In this document: in pieces, positions 32,560 through 45,243 of the stretch | How the letters are laid out: each line of letters opens with the position of its first letter | Position numbering within the stretch: the stretch's first letter is position 1 | Assembly: GCA_030696155.1 (NCBI GenBank) | Contig: JAUYSY010000089.1 | Coordinates: 1 to 54,300, forward strand | DNA length: 54,300 nt | Direction of reading: 5' to 3' | DNA from: Alphaproteobacteria bacterium | Lineage (GTDB): Bacteria > Pseudomonadota > Alphaproteobacteria > JAUXUR01 | Position numbers and translations under genes: made by a program | Notes under the pieces: model-generated | What the model was told of the DNA's origin: nothing | The model's database searches: none | Seen by the model: the letters and a program-made list of their open reading frames with translations, nothing else

Positions 32560-33534
32560 CTAAGCTTTGTGTTGCCCTAAATTCCCATTACCTCGAATCT
32601 TATCAATTTCCTGACAAAATTCTGGAATGGCCGTGAAAAGATCTTGCACCAAATAATAATCAGAAATCTGAAAGATTGGTGCATCTTCATCCTTATTGAT
32701 AGCAACAATAACTTTACTATCTTTCATCCCTGCTAAATGCTGAATAGCGCCTGATATACCGACAGCTATATATAGATCAGGTGCAACCACCTTCCCTGTT
32801 TGCCCCACTTGATAATCATTAGGCACATATCCAGCATCAACTGCTGCACGAGACGCCCCAATGGCAGCGCCCAATCGATCGGCTAAATCCTCAAGAAGTT
32901 TAAAATTTTCACCATTTTGAAGACCACGACCACCAGAAATCACAACTTTTGCAGAAGTCAATTCAGGGCGCACCGAAACTGTTAATTCTTGACTGACAAA
33001 ACGTGATTGACTTTGAGCTTGTTTACCCTGCACAATTTCAATTTGTGGAGAGGCTGTTTCACTTTTCAACGCTTGATCAAAACAAGTTGCACGAATCGTC
33101 AGCACTTGTTTTACATCAGAGGATTGAATAGTCGTAATAGCATTGCCTGCATAAATAGGTCGTTTATAAGTTTTTTGCCCTAAAATTTCCATCACATCGG
33201 AAATTTGCTGAACATCAAGTAACGCTGCAATACGCGGCGCTATATTTTTACCAAAAGCTGTTGCAGGCGCTAAAATATATTCATATTCTTTGGCTATGGA
33301 CAAAGTTAAATCAGCAATATCCTCAGCTAAAAGATGTTCATATGCTGCATGATCTGCTACAAGAATTTTATGAATCCCAGCAATTTTACCTGTCTGCGTT
33401 ACAACAGATTGGACTTTAGAACCCGCAACAAGTACATGAATATCACCACCTATTTTTTGAGCAGCACTAATCGTTGCATAAGTCGCTGATTTCAAATTTT
33501 GATGATCGTGTTCAGCAAGAATAAGTATTGTCAT
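32560..33534 (-). CDS. etfA: Electron transfer flavoprotein alpha subunit
   Basis: FAD-binding subunit of ETF, which carries electrons from acyl-CoA and related dehydrogenases to ETF:quinone oxidoreductase. The C-terminal FAD domain is clear: VVISGGRGLQNGENFKLLEDLAD, GASRAAVDAGYVPNDYQVGQTGK and VGISGAIQHLAGMKDS, then AINKDEDAPIFQISDY. The N-terminal half has the usual alpha/beta fold starting [10 protein letters not shown]. 324 residues is normal. The ATG overlaps the etfB stop (TAATG), with AAGGTGAT upstream, so translation is coupled. Confidence 0.97.
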   Translation of the reverse strand: MTILILAEHDHQNLKSATYATISAAQKIGGDIHVLVAGSKVQSVVTQTGKIAGIHKILVADHAAYEHLLAEDIADLTLSIAKEYEYILAPATAFGKNIAPRIAALLDVQQISDVMEILGQKTYKRPIYAGNAITTIQSSDVKQVLTIRATCFDQALKSETASPQIEIVQGKQAQSQSRFVSQELTVSVRPELTSAKVVISGGRGLQNGENFKLLEDLADRLGAAIGASRAAVDAGYVPNDYQVGQTGKVVAPDLYIAVGISGAIQHLAGMKDSKVIVAINKDEDAPIFQISDYYLVQDLFTAIPEFCQEIDKIRGNGNLGQHKA

Positions 33535-34283
33535 TATATCACCTTCGCTTCATGAACAAGCTTCTGAACAAGCTCGCTAATATTGGCAACTTTTACACCT
33601 GATTGACGTTTAGCAGGCTCTTCGACCTTAAGTGTTGTAAAACGTGGTGCTGCATCAAGTCCCAAAGAATTTACAGGAATTACCTCAATTTCTTTTTTCT
33701 TTGCCTTCATAATATTAGGCAGACTTGCGTAACGTGGCTCATTCAACCTTAAATCGGTTGAAATAATAGCTGGCAATTTAAGCGCAATTGTTTCAAGACC
33801 GCCATCTACTTCGCGTGTCACAATGGCTTCATTGTTTTCAATCACTACTTTTGACGCAAAAGTACCTTGCGGCCAATTGGTTAAAGCTGCCAACATTTGC
33901 GCTGTTTGATTTGAATCATCATCAATGGCTTGTTTACCCAAAATCACAAGATTTGGATTTTCTTTTTCAATGATCTTTTTCAATATCTTAGCAATTGCCA
34001 AAGGCTGCATTTCTTGACCAGTTTCGCAATGAATACCACGATCTGCACCTAAAGCAAGGCCTGATCTGATTGTTTCTTGAACATTTTGTCCGCCAATTGA
34101 AACAATAACCACTTCGCTTGCAATGCCTTTTTCACGCAACCTTAACGCTTCTTCAACAGCAATTTCATCAAATGGATTCATTGACATTTTAACGTTGGAT
34201 GTTTCGACACCTGTTTGATCCGCTTTCACACGAATACGTACGTTATAATCGATGACCCTTTTTACCGCGACGAGTACCTTCAT
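33534..34283 (-). CDS. etfB: Electron transfer flavoprotein beta subunit
   Basis: Partner of EtfA, binding AMP structurally. Family features are [79 protein letters not shown], and the signature [41 protein letters not shown]. 249 residues. A perfect AAGGAG lies seven bases before the ATG. A family D element (34313-34418) separates it from the upstream pduO gene, so the operon has an inserted repeat. Confidence 0.97.
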   Translation of the reverse strand: MKVLVAVKRVIDYNVRIRVKADQTGVETSNVKMSMNPFDEIAVEEALRLREKGIASEVVIVSIGGQNVQETIRSGLALGADRGIHCETGQEMQPLAIAKILKKIIEKENPNLVILGKQAIDDDSNQTAQMLAALTNWPQGTFASKVVIENNEAIVTREVDGGLETIALKLPAIISTDLRLNEPRYASLPNIMKAKKKEIEVIPVNSLGLDAAPRFTTLKVEEPAKRQSGVKVANISELVQKLVHEAKVI

Positions 34284-34312
34284 ACTGACTCCTTAATTTA
34301 GCCCTAATATCT

Positions 34313-34418
34313 TATAGTAAAATGACTTGAGATTCAGACAAGGAGACACGCTCGAAGTGTAGTTCTTCCTACATGAGAGCGGCAACGACGATGTATCAAT
34401 CCAAGTCACTTTACTATA
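34313..34418. repeat. MITE-like inverted-repeat element, family D, copy 2
   Basis: A 106-bp element with ends TATAGTAAAATGACTTGA and, inverted, TATAGTAAAGTGACTTGG. The central hairpin TGTAG-TTCTTC-CTACA (34358-34373) and the flanking bases from CTCGAAGTG to AGAGCGGCA are the same as in copy 1 at 2703-2809. It lies between pduO and etfB and abuts the pduO stop. Confidence 0.85.
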
Positions 34419-34979
34419 CTAACGATGGGCGCCAGGCACCCACAATACATCTTTTTGTCCTTTATCGTTTTCATAACGACCTAAAACAAAAAGTAAATCC
34501 GATAATCTATTTAAATAGCGTAACACTTCTTGGTTGATTTCTTCAACTTTCATCAATGTCACCAAATCACGTTCAGCACGTCTTACGATTGTACGCGCTA
34601 AATGAAGATGTGTTGAGGCATCAGAACCCCCAGGCAAAATAAAAGATGTAAGCGGTGTCAAAAATCCATTATAACGATCTATATCATCTTCTAATTTTTG
34701 CACTTGAGAAGCAACAATCCGCAAAACATTTGATTCATTTTTTTTGAGTGGTACACATAAATCAGCGCCCAAATCAAAAAGATCATTTTGAATGCGAAAA
34801 AGTAATTTTTGAATAGCAGGTGAAGCATTTAAAGTTGCAAGACCAATCGCTGCATTGGCTTCATCAACAGCACCAATTGCTTCAATCCTTATATTATCTT
34901 TTGAAATACGACTAGCATCACCTAATCCCGTTTCACCTAAATCACCCGTTCTTGTATAAATTTTATTTAATTTAACCAT
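34419..34979 (-). CDS. pduO: Cob(I)alamin adenosyltransferase, PduO type
   Basis: Transfers the adenosyl group from ATP to cob(I)alamin to make coenzyme B12. Signature segments: the N-terminal ATP motif KIYTRTGDLGETGLGDASRISKD, then GAVDEANAAIGLA and the C-terminal LPGGSDASTHLHLARTIVRRAERDLV and LNRLSDLLFVLGRYEN. 186 residues is normal. It lies between the twin-TM protein and etfBA, a conserved alphaproteobacterial neighbourhood. Its presence implies at least one adenosylcobalamin-dependent enzyme elsewhere. Its TAG stop lies directly against a family D element. Confidence 0.95.
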   Translation of the reverse strand: MVKLNKIYTRTGDLGETGLGDASRISKDNIRIEAIGAVDEANAAIGLATLNASPAIQKLLFRIQNDLFDLGADLCVPLKKNESNVLRIVASQVQKLEDDIDRYNGFLTPLTSFILPGGSDASTHLHLARTIVRRAERDLVTLMKVEEINQEVLRYLNRLSDLLFVLGRYENDKGQKDVLWVPGAHR

Positions 34980-34988
34980 TTTTTCAAC

Positions 34989-35180
34989 CTATTTAATAAG
35001 AGCTGACAGAATAAAAAGTATTATTGTTATACCTTGCGAAAGAATTCTTAAACGCATGAGCATATTACCATATTTTTTATTAAGCTCCCCGCCGATATTC
35101 ATAACGACGATACCAATTGCTAATATCAAGGCAGTGACAATGAGCCCAATAATGACCGCGTAGGGGAGAATTGCTTGCAT
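34989..35180 (-). CDS. Small twin-transmembrane-helix protein (HIG1-like)
   Basis: 63 residues with two transmembrane helices (ILPYAVIIGLIVTALILAIG and ILSQGITIILFILSALI) joined by a short charged loop (NIGGELNKKYGNMLMRLR). This matches the small HIG1-domain-like proteins that precede the PduO and etf genes in many alphaproteobacteria. HIG1 proteins in mitochondria bind respiratory complexes; the bacterial role is unclear. AGGA precedes the ATG, and pduO starts nine bases after its stop. First gene of the four-gene minus-strand unit, divergent from trmFO. Confidence 0.85.
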   Translation of the reverse strand: MQAILPYAVIIGLIVTALILAIGIVVMNIGGELNKKYGNMLMRLRILSQGITIILFILSALIK

Positions 35181-35273
35181 TTTTTATCCTGTTTCATTAG
35201 ATTATGTGCTAATGTAACCCCCTGAATAGCGTAAAATCAAGCAACTTGTTTTTTAAATCGGAGTTTTTTAAAA

Positions 35274-36626
35274 ATGCCAAAATCAATTAACACACCTGTA
35301 CATATTATCGGTGGTGGACTTGCAGGTTCTGAAGCAGCTTGGCAACTTTTAAAACGTGATATTCCCGTCATTATGCATGAAATGCGTCCGACAGAAAAAA
35401 CTTTCGCGCATGTTACAAACAATTTAGCTGAACTCGTTTGTTCAAACTCATTCAGATCAGATGACCACGCAGAAAATGCTGTTGGGCTTTTACACCACGA
35501 ATTACGCGCCCTTGATTCGCTCATCATGAAAGCAGCCGACGCACATCAAGTGCCTGCTGGTAGCGCACTTGCCGTTGATCGTGAAGGCTTCTCATCCTAC
35601 GTTCAAGAAACATTAATGAAACATCCTTTATTCACCCTTGAGCGTCAAGAAATCGAAGATCTTGAATCCATTAATAGCGAGCATATTATTGTTGCCACTG
35701 GTCCCCTCACCTCCACCAAATTATCTGAATCAATTAAAAAACTAACGGGGCACGAGCATTTAGCTTTTTTCGACGCGATTGCCCCTATCGTTTTCAAAGA
35801 AAGCATTAACTTTGATATTGCTTGGTTTCAATCGCGTTACGACAAAACGGGTCCAGGTGGATCTGGTGCTGATTACATTAATTGTCCGATGAACCAACAA
35901 CAATATGAAAATTTTGTTCAAGCGCTTATTAATGGCGACAAAACTGAATTTAAAGAATGGGAAAAAAACACACCTTATTTTGAAGGCTGTCTACCCATTG
36001 AAGTGATGGCTGAACGCGGTATTGAAACGCTACGGTTTGGACCCATGAAACCTGTTGGCTTAACCAATCCTAGATCAGAAGAGCGTCCTTATGCAGTTGT
36101 TCAATTACGTCAAGATAATTCCTTAGGCACTATTTATAATTTGGTCGGTTTTCAAACCAAACTAAAATATGGCGCTCAAAAAGAAATTATTCAAATGATT
36201 CCTGGTCTTGAAAATGCAGAATTTGCACGTCTGGGTGGCATTCATCGCAATAGCTTTATCAAAAGCCCTGTTTTGCTTGATGAAACATTGCGTCTTAAAA
36301 ATAAGCCAAACCTGCGGTTTGCGGGTCAAATTACGGGCGTTGAAGGATATGTAGAAAGCACATCCATAGGACTTTTATCCGCACTTTTCATCGCAAATGA
36401 ACGTAACGAAAAGCAATCTTTGCTACCGCCGCCAACAACAGCTTTAGGAGGATTACTCAATCACATTACAAAAGCAGCTAACAAAGACACATTCCAACCC
36501 ATGAATATTAATTTTGGTTTGTTGCCAGAACTTGCGCAAAAAACAAAAAAAGTAAATCGTAAAAAAATGTACACAGAACGTGCGAAAGCTGATTTTGAGC
36601 TTTGGCAGAAAACAACCTCTGTTTGA
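35274..36626 (+). CDS. trmFO: Folate-dependent tRNA (uracil-54-C5) methyltransferase
   Basis: Makes ribothymidine-54 in the T-loop of tRNA using 5,10-methylenetetrahydrofolate and FADH2. FAD-binding [19 protein letters not shown] at the N-terminus, then [33 protein letters not shown], which is diagnostic for the family, [22 protein letters not shown], and the second nucleotide motif [18 protein letters not shown]. 450 residues, normal length. GGAG is about ten bases before the ATG. Monocistronic, divergent from the twin-TM/pduO/etf unit. Confidence 0.97.
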   Translation: MPKSINTPVHIIGGGLAGSEAAWQLLKRDIPVIMHEMRPTEKTFAHVTNNLAELVCSNSFRSDDHAENAVGLLHHELRALDSLIMKAADAHQVPAGSALAVDREGFSSYVQETLMKHPLFTLERQEIEDLESINSEHIIVATGPLTSTKLSESIKKLTGHEHLAFFDAIAPIVFKESINFDIAWFQSRYDKTGPGGSGADYINCPMNQQQYENFVQALINGDKTEFKEWEKNTPYFEGCLPIEVMAERGIETLRFGPMKPVGLTNPRSEERPYAVVQLRQDNSLGTIYNLVGFQTKLKYGAQKEIIQMIPGLENAEFARLGGIHRNSFIKSPVLLDETLRLKNKPNLRFAGQITGVEGYVESTSIGLLSALFIANERNEKQSLLPPPTTALGGLLNHITKAANKDTFQPMNINFGLLPELAQKTKKVNRKKMYTERAKADFELWQKTTSV

Positions 36627-36747
36627 GTTATAAAAAACCCCAATCTCTTAAATTGTTTTTTATATTTTATATTTTTTTTAGGTTCACAAATAGTTCCACA
36701 AGCGCTATTCTAGCCTTAGTAAATAAATTAAAATATGGGATTATGGA

Positions 36748-37773
36748 ATGACCGTTATCAGCGACCGATTAAACAATTCTCATTCTATAGCCACCAAAAC
36801 TATATCCAAGCTGAAAGAATTAAATATTAAACCACTCCCAGAAAATTATGTGGTGTGGTTTAGTTATTTTGCGGATACAAATCCAGACTTAACAAAAACT
36901 ATTGACATATTATTTACGAACAACAAGCCTATTGACGAAGAAATAACAAGACAACTTTATAAAAAATTCTATACATTCGAAATTGAAGGTGAGCAATACC
37001 TTAAAACTGCACAAAAAACTGATTCTGCACTTCATGAAATTAAAAATTATTTAATTGATTACTCTCAACAAACAAATGAATACGATTCCCAATTAAAAGG
37101 TGTCTCTGAAAAAATTAACGCCGATTCATCACAAGAAAATATTCAAGAACTTCTTGAAATAATGATAAAATCGACCAAAATAATTCAACTACAAAACACG
37201 ACGCTTCAAAACAAATTAGACACTTCTCAACAAGAAATAGATAGCCTTAAACATAATTTAGACAATTTAAAAGTAGAAGCGACCACAGATAATTTAACAG
37301 GTATTGCCAATCGAAAATTATTTGAAGCAACATTACTTAAAGATATGACAGCAAGCGTAGAAGATGGAAAACCTTTATCTCTTTTAATGATCGACATAGA
37401 TCACTTCAAAAATTTCAATGACGCACATGGACATCTTGTAGGCGATCAAGTCATTCGACTTGTAGCACAAACAATTTCCAAACACACCCCACCAAATGGT
37501 CTACCTTCTCGTTACGGCGGCGAAGAATTTACAATTGTTTTACCTAACCTAACGTCACTTGAAGCTCAAAAATTAGCCAATGATATTCGTCTTTCCATGG
37601 CCTCTAAATTACTTCAAAATAAAAAAACAGGTGATAGTTTAGGCAAAATTACTGTTTCGATTGGCACAACAGCTTTTAGGTTTGGAGAATCTATGGTTGA
37701 TTTTATCGATCGTGCTGATGAAGCCCTTTATGCCGCTAAAAATGCTGGACGTAACCGCGTTGTCTTAATGTAA
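36748..37773 (+). CDS. Diguanylate cyclase (GGDEF domain) with an uncharacterised N-terminal region
   Basis: 341 residues, soluble. Residues about 180-341 form a GGDEF domain: DNLTGIANRKLFE, MIDIDHFKNFNDAHGHLVGDQVIR and the active-site RYGGEEF (257-261), then the C-terminal ADEALYAAKNAGRNRV. All residues for GTP binding and catalysis appear present, so it should make cyclic di-GMP. The RxxD inhibitory I-site normally just before the GGDEF loop is absent (it reads PPNGLPSRYGGEEF). Residues 1-175 carry no recognisable sensor; they look helical with a coiled-coil-like stretch at about 145-178. Together with the flagellar genes this suggests a motile/sessile switch (inference). Confidence 0.9.
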   Translation: MTVISDRLNNSHSIATKTISKLKELNIKPLPENYVVWFSYFADTNPDLTKTIDILFTNNKPIDEEITRQLYKKFYTFEIEGEQYLKTAQKTDSALHEIKNYLIDYSQQTNEYDSQLKGVSEKINADSSQENIQELLEIMIKSTKIIQLQNTTLQNKLDTSQQEIDSLKHNLDNLKVEATTDNLTGIANRKLFEATLLKDMTASVEDGKPLSLLMIDIDHFKNFNDAHGHLVGDQVIRLVAQTISKHTPPNGLPSRYGGEEFTIVLPNLTSLEAQKLANDIRLSMASKLLQNKKTGDSLGKITVSIGTTAFRFGESMVDFIDRADEALYAAKNAGRNRVVLM

Positions 37774-37811
37774 TTTGTAGTTATAATATTTATTTGCAAA
37801 TCATTTTATAT

Positions 37812-37840
37812 CAACATGTAAACTTACATGTGGCCTTTTT
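37812..37840 (+). terminator. Possible terminator of the GGDEF gene
   Basis: ACATGTAA-AC-TTACATGT hairpin followed by GGCC and six T, about 40 bases after the stop codon. The stem is AT-rich and the loop very short, so support is moderate. Confidence 0.45.
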
Positions 37841-37861
37841 TCAAAACTATGTTCTGGTAAA

Positions 37862-38098
37862 TATAGTAAAATGACATGAAAACGCTACGAGTAGAAGCTA
37901 TCTATCCCTCCTTCCTACTCCCCAGCGTCCATATCATTACCCATAGGTATAAACACCTACCCCCTTCCTACGTCCCGCGACTTGTTCGCGGGATCCAGAA
38001 AGCGTTCAAAATGTCTCAATAAACAATTTTATACACACCACAAGGGACTTGCCGCAGGACGTAGGAAGTTTGTAGTGTTTTCAAATTATTCCACTATA
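37862..38098. mobile_element. MITE-like element (family E) with a nested REP pair
   Basis: Ends TATAGTAAAATGACATGA then AAACGCTAC, and inverted TATAGTGGAATAATTTGA then AAACACTAC, about 27 bp of imperfect terminal inverted repeat. The first 18 bases match the family D ends, so D and E share tips but not bodies. Inside lies a family F palindrome pair (37964-38067). No coding capacity. It occupies the spacer before the 654-residue gene. Confidence 0.75.
37964..38067. repeat. Paired REP-like palindromes (family F), nested in the family E element
   Basis: Left CTTCCTACGTCCCGCGACTT with stem CCCGCGA../..TCGCGGG and GGATCCAG, right GGGACTTGCCGCAGGACGTAGG. The right palindrome is more degraded than in the other copies. 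Spacer is about 50 bp. Confidence 0.8.
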
Positions 38099-38246
38099 CC
38101 TCCAAATAACCAAATCACTTAATTTGCATGATATTCAATTTAATTTCTATCACAAAAACACAATCCTTAAAAAGAAATATTAACTAATTTTTAATTTTTT
38201 TTAACTAATATCATTATATACATCAATAATTATATGGGTATTTATA

Positions 38247-40211
38247 ATGAGATTTATAAAAATAATATTTATTTTATTTTTAACAATATTACCCATACAA
38301 AACGTTTTTACGATTAAACCCTCTGTGTCTGAAAACGTTCAGAGTGCCGCAAAATCTCAATCTCAAACAAATCTGTTTCAAGCAGGTATGGATCAAGCCA
38401 AAATTTTTGTAAAATTCAAAGAAGGTAATGCGCAAGAAAAGGAACAAGCACAAATAGAAATGGTTGGGCTTCTTAACAACATGGTTGATACTTTTAATGA
38501 TGCCTATTTAAATGAACGGGCAAAAAATACTGATCCTAATTTAGGAAATTATAACGAAAATACAGTAACATTAACAAATGATATTCAATTTTATAATATG
38601 TTACTTGACAGACAAGCCGAATTAAATCAAAATCCCACAAAAACATCACTTCAAGATTTAGAAAAATTTGCTTTTGCTCTTACTTTTTTGTCTCTTGAAA
38701 GGCCATCTGATGTTAAAACTATCTTTATCAATTATACAAGTGGTGCATTTCAAGATTACGCAATACATAATCTAAATGTAAGAAGTAATCCGACTCATTT
38801 TTTTAAAGATGACATAAGTGAATTTTTTAAGAATTACCAACCCCAAAATACAGATTTTGGACAAATAGAACTGTATGCTTATGAAAAAATGAAATCTGCA
38901 AACACTCAAAATAATACCAATCTTGAAATTGCACCCTTTTTTTCAAAAGATGGCGCAATCGGCATTGAAACAATGTCTTATGCAATAGCACATGAATTAA
39001 TGCCCGTCGGCTTTTTCTTAAATCCATCCAAATTTCCGCATATAGGTATGTATGCTCAAGTGCCCATTGGTTTTATCAAACATGATTACAATCACATCGA
39101 TTCATTAGCAGCATCAATGTCTGGAAATATTGTTTATCAAAATAACAATTTTAAAAATGTTTACGAAAGAATCACAAAAGAAGATGAAGTTACGAAACTA
39201 AAAGATCTTATCATGCTTTTTCTTTTAAGCCATGAACTCACTTTTAATAGAACTCAACCAGAAAATGCATATGGTTTTAAATCTTTTGTTAATAAAAGCA
39301 ATATTTTCACGGATAGACCAAGACGCTATGAAGGAATTTTAGACATAATCCCTGAACGATATCATGGGCAGTATATTTTAGACCTTAAAGATATCCACTT
39401 TTTACTTAATAAAATACAGGGCATCCAATTGCCTAAAATCCCAGTAACCCAAGAAGATACTTGGCAAGATTTTCTAAAATTTGAACAATCCATCAAAAAT
39501 ACCCTCGCCGATCTTTTTAAAGACTTTAAAACCCGTCATCCAGAATATAGCAAAAAAACATGGGGATATTTAAAATACCAACCAGATGACATAACAAAAC
39601 AAGAAATAATCTACAAATTAGAAAATGGTAATTTTTTTATTGAAGATGAAATAAACTATTTAATTAATTATACTTCTATCAATAAAAGGCAAGAAAATTT
39701 AATCGATTTTCTTTTTAATACTTATATTCCTTACCGTGGTAATATTCTTTCTACAATATTAAGCACCCAATCAGCGCATATTATCGGCAACATTTTTCAA
39801 CTTTTTATAAATACAAATCAAGTGCCAAATCTCATAAATTTTATTATAGGCCCTAACGAAATTGACCAACCAATATTGAATTTGATTAAAAATAAAAACA
39901 TGAATAATGATTATGGTCTTAGTGTTTTAGAGTATATTCTAAGACAATTTCATGATGCACAAACTGATATTTTCTTCAATCTGTTACCAAACATGTTATT
40001 TAATTCAATAAATGTACTGAATTATCGATTGGCACTTTGGATTCTTATGAATGCGCCTAAAGAAATTGCTAAGACATTAATAACTGAAAAAAAAGTCCAA
40101 CAATCGTATAAAGCAGCAAAAGGTCTTTTAAACTATACTGATTCGGAAAAAGAGCTTCAAGAATTAAAAAATCTCATTCAAAAAATGGATGAAATATTAG
40201 CTCAGCCATAG
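38247..40211 (+). CDS. Exported orphan protein (654 residues)
   Basis: No recognised family. Signal peptide MRFIKIIFILFLTILPIQNV followed by a Ser/Gln-rich start of the mature protein (VSENVQSAAKSQSQTN). The body is rich in Asn, Ile, Leu and Phe and looks helical. The segment around IETMSYAIAHELMPVGFF contains HEL rather than a full HExxH, so there is no support for a metalloprotease. Style and composition match the exported orphans at 17985 and 21671, though I see no repeats in common. It is monocistronic, between two repeat clusters. The weak Shine-Dalgarno region (GGGTATTTATA) makes the start assignment depend on the signal peptide. Confidence 0.72.
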   Translation: MRFIKIIFILFLTILPIQNVFTIKPSVSENVQSAAKSQSQTNLFQAGMDQAKIFVKFKEGNAQEKEQAQIEMVGLLNNMVDTFNDAYLNERAKNTDPNLGNYNENTVTLTNDIQFYNMLLDRQAELNQNPTKTSLQDLEKFAFALTFLSLERPSDVKTIFINYTSGAFQDYAIHNLNVRSNPTHFFKDDISEFFKNYQPQNTDFGQIELYAYEKMKSANTQNNTNLEIAPFFSKDGAIGIETMSYAIAHELMPVGFFLNPSKFPHIGMYAQVPIGFIKHDYNHIDSLAASMSGNIVYQNNNFKNVYERITKEDEVTKLKDLIMLFLLSHELTFNRTQPENAYGFKSFVNKSNIFTDRPRRYEGILDIIPERYHGQYILDLKDIHFLLNKIQGIQLPKIPVTQEDTWQDFLKFEQSIKNTLADLFKDFKTRHPEYSKKTWGYLKYQPDDITKQEIIYKLENGNFFIEDEINYLINYTSINKRQENLIDFLFNTYIPYRGNILSTILSTQSAHIIGNIFQLFINTNQVPNLINFIIGPNEIDQPILNLIKNKNMNNDYGLSVLEYILRQFHDAQTDIFFNLLPNMLFNSINVLNYRLALWILMNAPKEIAKTLITEKKVQQSYKAAKGLLNYTDSEKELQELKNLIQKMDEILAQP

Positions 40212-40255
40212 AACTTGTTTATATTAACCAATCTACAAAACAATTTTATTTTGAT

Positions 40256-40291
40256 GCTAAAAATTTGTCCATAATCTGAAATATCATTATA
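40256..40291. repeat. Right end of a family G element (copy 1)
   Basis: AATTTGTCCATAATCTG followed by AAATATCATTATATA. Same end as at 40498-40534 and 40668-40704. The terminal TATA is shared with the start of the family E fragment at 40290, as if that had inserted at a TA. Confidence 0.6.
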
Positions 40292-40470
40292 TAGTCAAAT
40301 GACTTGAAAACGCTACAAGTGAACGAGCACCACCCTACCTCCTACGTCCCGCGGCTTGTCCGCGGGATCCAGAAAGTAAATAAAGAAGATAATCATTGTT
40401 CAATTTATACAATGTTTACTTTAGAAAAAATAAGCTGGATCCCGCGAACAAGTCGCGGGAAGTAGGAAGG
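40290..40470. mobile_element. Family E fragment carrying a REP pair
   Basis: Starts TATAGTCAAATGACTTGA then AAACGCTAC, the left end of family E. It runs into a complete family F pair at 40339-40470 (CCTACGTCCCGCGGCTTG with GCGGGATCCAG; then CTGGATCCCGCGAACAAGTC and GCGGGAAGTAGG). The right family E end is not clear. This repeats the nesting seen at 37862-38098. Confidence 0.7.
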
Positions 40471-40497
40471 GGTAGTATTCATACCTTTGCTTCTACC

Positions 40498-44277
<3,780 letters not shown>

Positions 44278-44471
44278 TGATCAACTTACTGGTAAAAATG
44301 TAACTTTGATGACTATAGAGGATGGTAGACAGGAGTTCAAGAGCATAACATAAGAACCTTTTATTATTGACGATACATTAAATATATATTACACATGAAG
44401 ATATGGCTAAAGAACTTAAGTATAAGTTATAATCCATTATAATTTTAATTTCAAACTTATGAGGTAGTTTC

Positions 44472-44933
44472 ATGAAAAAATATAGTTTTAGAACTTTGTT
44501 AATACTTATGAGTATCATTTCTTTTGCTCATGCAGAAAGCAATGATCAACAAAAAATTCAAGATACTTCAGCAGCCGCTAAATACTTTGAGGATAAACTA
44601 AATTTTACTGCCGGCCCTGGGAGTGTGAAAAAAGTTTCTGAAAAGCAATTAGACGGCATCATTATCGATTTGAGAAAAAAAGAGCATTTTGATAAAGGAC
44701 ACATTCCTGGTGCCATAAATATACCGTTTGATAAGTACGATGGTTTTGAAGGTACACAAACTGAATTCCCTGAATTATCAAAAAATAAAATCAACTATTT
44801 ATACTGTTATGAGTTACTTTGCAATTTGTCTCAAAAAGCAGCTAAAAAATTTGCTTCCTTGGGTTATCCTGTAAAAGAAGTTGAAGGCGGGTTCAAAGGA
44901 TGGGAAGAGCATAATTATCCAATAGAAAAATAG
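44472..44933 (+). CDS. Exported single-domain rhodanese-like protein
   Basis: 153 residues: signal peptide (MKKYSFRTLLILMSIISFAHA), then one rhodanese domain with IIDLRKKEHFDKGHIPGAINIPFDKYDGF and the active-site loop after LYCYELLCN, ending VKEVEGGFKGWEEHNYPIEK. The loop Cys (CYELLCN) is in the position of the persulfide-carrying cysteine (C-x5-N type), so it may transfer sulfur in the periplasm; two nearby Cys could also form a disulfide. GAGG lies about eight bases before the ATG. Monocistronic. Distinct in sequence and base composition from the rhodanese at 50878. Confidence 0.85.
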   Translation: MKKYSFRTLLILMSIISFAHAESNDQQKIQDTSAAAKYFEDKLNFTAGPGSVKKVSEKQLDGIIIDLRKKEHFDKGHIPGAINIPFDKYDGFEGTQTEFPELSKNKINYLYCYELLCNLSQKAAKKFASLGYPVKEVEGGFKGWEEHNYPIEK

Positions 44934-45106
44934 TTTAGATAAGGGACTGTTGGCGTTTGGCGTTAATAAGCTAAACAACCAACTAACAAGTTCGTCATTG
45001 CCAAAATAGCCGAGCATTTGCGCAAGGCTATTTGTGACAATCTCTGCTTTTTCTAGTATATAGTCATTCATTTGACTTTTCAGAGCATGAACGAATTTTA
45101 AATATC
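44934..45106. other. Intergenic stretch without a recognised feature
   Basis: Spacer between the exported rhodanese and the REP pair at 45107. Open frames here are short and mostly overlap the rhodanese gene. Some short self-complementary pieces (GCTATTT..AAATAGC) are visible. It may be decayed repeat sequence. Confidence 0.4.
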
Positions 45107-45232
45107 TCATCTCCTACTTCCCGCGACTTGATCGCAGGATCCATAAAACTTATTGAAAAGTAGCGATATATATTTATCATCTTAATTTTTTAGCATGGAC
45201 CCCGCGATCAAGTCGCGGGGCGTAGCAAGGGG
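45107..45232. repeat. Paired REP-like palindromes (family F)
   Basis: Left CTCCTACTTCCCGCGACTTG with the second arm changed (ATCGCAGGATCC), right GACCCCGCGATCAAGTCGCG then GGGCGTAGC. The spacer is about 65 bp of AT-rich sequence. Lies just downstream of the minus-strand gene at 45244. Confidence 0.8.
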
Positions 45233-45243
45233 CTAGATAGTTA

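Noticed and set aside
38985..39015. HEL motif in the 654-residue orphan as a zinc protease site
   Set aside because: The motif is not HExxH, and no third ligand is evident.
44814..45110. Open frame of 98 codons on minus, across the end of the exported rhodanese
   Set aside because: Overlaps a well-supported gene on the other strand, has no start signals and runs into the REP region; treated as chance.
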